From Verrucomicrobia bacterium UBA6775 (GTDB lineage Bacteria > Verrucomicrobiota > Verrucomicrobiia > Limisphaerales > UBA1096), in contig DKGH01000082.1 of the NCBI GenBank assembly GCA_002453165.1, forward strand, positions 4,863 through 11,737: 6,875 nucleotides of DNA, written 5' to 3'. Below the pieces are notes generated by a model. It made no database searches and had not been told where the DNA came from. It worked only from the letters and a program-made list of their open reading frames with translations. Shown here piece after piece: positions 6,131 through 6,875 of this stretch (position 1 is the first letter of the stretch; every line of letters starts with the position of its first letter). The translations under genes and the position numbers were made by a program.

Positions 6131-6875
6131 TCACAGGTTCACCTGGTAATCGAGCGAGCTGCCGCCCTCCACGCTGAGGCGGAACCGGTAGTCTTCCGCG
6201 GACAACAACTCGAGGTTGATGTTGGAGCCCTCCTCGAGCGGGGCCTTCTCGATCTGGTAGTTGGTCACGCCGAGCGAGAGGATGCCATTGATCATTCGCA
6301 GGGTGGGGCGCGCACCGAAGGTGAGGCTGCGGCTCTCTCTGGCAATGAGGCCGTGAATGTTTTCGTCCACGTTGAGTGTCCAGTTGTAGGTCTCCTTCAT
6401 GCCGCTGGCCTTCAGCCCGATGTGCAGCTTGGCCATGTCGATGTATTCGGGGTCGGTGAATGGCCGAAACATTGCAATCTCGTCGAAGCGATTCAGGAAG
6501 CTGGGCCGGAACCGGTCGAGCAAAGCCAACTCGAATAGTTCACGGACGTTATCCTTGTCGCGGTTTTTCACGATGACGTCGTAGCCGGCGTTGGTGGTCA
6601 TCACAACATAGCAGCCGCGGGCGTACATCGGTTTTTGGTTGCGATCGTAAAAAATGCCTTCGTCGAGGAGAAAGTACAATCGGTCGAGCACCTGCACGTT
6701 TGCCTTGTCGATCTCCTCAAAAACATACACCGCATGTGGATTGATGGTGAGGTTGTCGGTCATCACGTCGAGGAATCGATCCATGCTGACTGAGCTGCGG
6801 TAGGTGGTCATGTCCATCGTGATGAGCTTCAGGCCTAGATTCTTGGCGAGTAGCTTGGACAGGTAGGTTTTGCCA
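6131..6875 (-). CDS. ClpA/ClpB-like AAA+ ATPase, C-terminal part (5' end outside window)
   Basis: The frame is open to the right edge, so the ATG at 6817 is internal and the gene begins beyond the window. The 247 visible residues cover most of a Clp-type AAA+ module, matching the second ring (D2) of ClpA: end of Walker A (GKTYLSKLLAKNLG, 1-14), Walker B (VYVFEEIDKAN, 49-59), sensor 1 (VVMTTNAG, 90-97), arginine finger in RPSFLNRFDE (Arg129), sensor 2 GARP (187-190) and the C-terminal small domain. Three departures from ClpA/ClpB: Walker B ends in EE rather than DE; the stretch between DMTTY and PHAVYVF is about 12 residues shorter and lacks the GYVG pore loop; and the IG(F/L) tripeptide used to dock ClpP is absent after sensor 1. 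It probably hydrolyses or at least binds ATP, but threading of proteins into ClpP is doubtful. It leads the transporter gene by 33 bp and is probably in the same operon. Confidence 0.8.
   Translation of the reverse strand, partial: GKTYLSKLLAKNLGLKLITMDMTTYRSSVSMDRFLDVMTDNLTINPHAVYVFEEIDKANVQVLDRLYFLLDEGIFYDRNQKPMYARGCYVVMTTNAGYDVIVKNRDKDNVRELFELALLDRFRPSFLNRFDEIAMFRPFTDPEYIDMAKLHIGLKASGMKETYNWTLNVDENIHGLIARESRSLTFGARPTLRMINGILSLGVTNYQIEKAPLEEGSNINLELLSAEDYRFRLSVEGGSSLDYQVNL

Noticed and set aside
6815..6817. ATG as the true start of the Clp-like gene
   Set aside because: The frame continues upstream to the window edge and encodes GKTYLSKLLAKNLG, the end of a Walker A motif, so the ATG is internal.

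Overview
The window is a compact, moderately GC-rich bacterial chromosome segment made of ordinary-looking single-copy genes, with no RNA genes, insertion sequences, phage genes or CRISPR array visible. The organism cannot be named from sequence alone. The gene set (bacterial-type AspRS, RNase D, FadD-like acyl-CoA ligase, Tlc/Npt-like carrier in an apparently free-living context), the weak or absent Shine-Dalgarno sequences and the heavy use of one iterated palindrome would suit a member of the Planctomycetota-Verrucomicrobiota group; this is a soft inference.

Layout, left to right. Positions 1-66 are a short non-coding stretch that opens with one copy of the iterated palindrome. Positions 67-3044, minus strand, hold a probable two-gene operon read right to left: rnd (RNase D, RNA 3'-end processing), then aspS (aspartyl-tRNA synthetase). 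Both genes concern tRNA: one matures or degrades it, the other charges it. A divergent gap of about 80 bp separates rnd from a plus-strand fatty-acid-CoA ligase gene (3126-4637). That gene ends tail to tail with a minus-strand gene for a polytopic membrane protein of the ATP/ADP translocase-like (Tlc/Npt) superfamily (4634-6097); the two stop codons share the bases CTAG. Upstream of the transporter, 33 bp away on the same strand, is the 3' part of a ClpA/ClpB-like AAA+ ATPase gene that runs off the right edge (6131-6875).

Two things stand out. First, the perfect palindrome CGCTTGGCCAAGCG, or its 12-bp core GCTTGGCCAAGC, occurs six times in under 7 kb. Four copies lie within 345 bp of the acyl-CoA ligase gene, one in the transporter gene and one at the left edge, with several decayed relatives nearby. 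Inside genes it is always read in frame as (R)LAKR or (S/A)LGQA. It behaves like a highly iterated palindrome or a coding-compatible palindromic element. Second, the ClpA-like ATPase keeps Walker A, sensor 1, arginine finger and sensor 2. It has EE instead of DE in Walker B, is about 12 residues short where the substrate-gripping aromatic pore loop should be, and has no IG(F/L)-type ClpP-docking tripeptide in the usual place. That suggests a Clp-derived ATPase that is not a conventional unfoldase.
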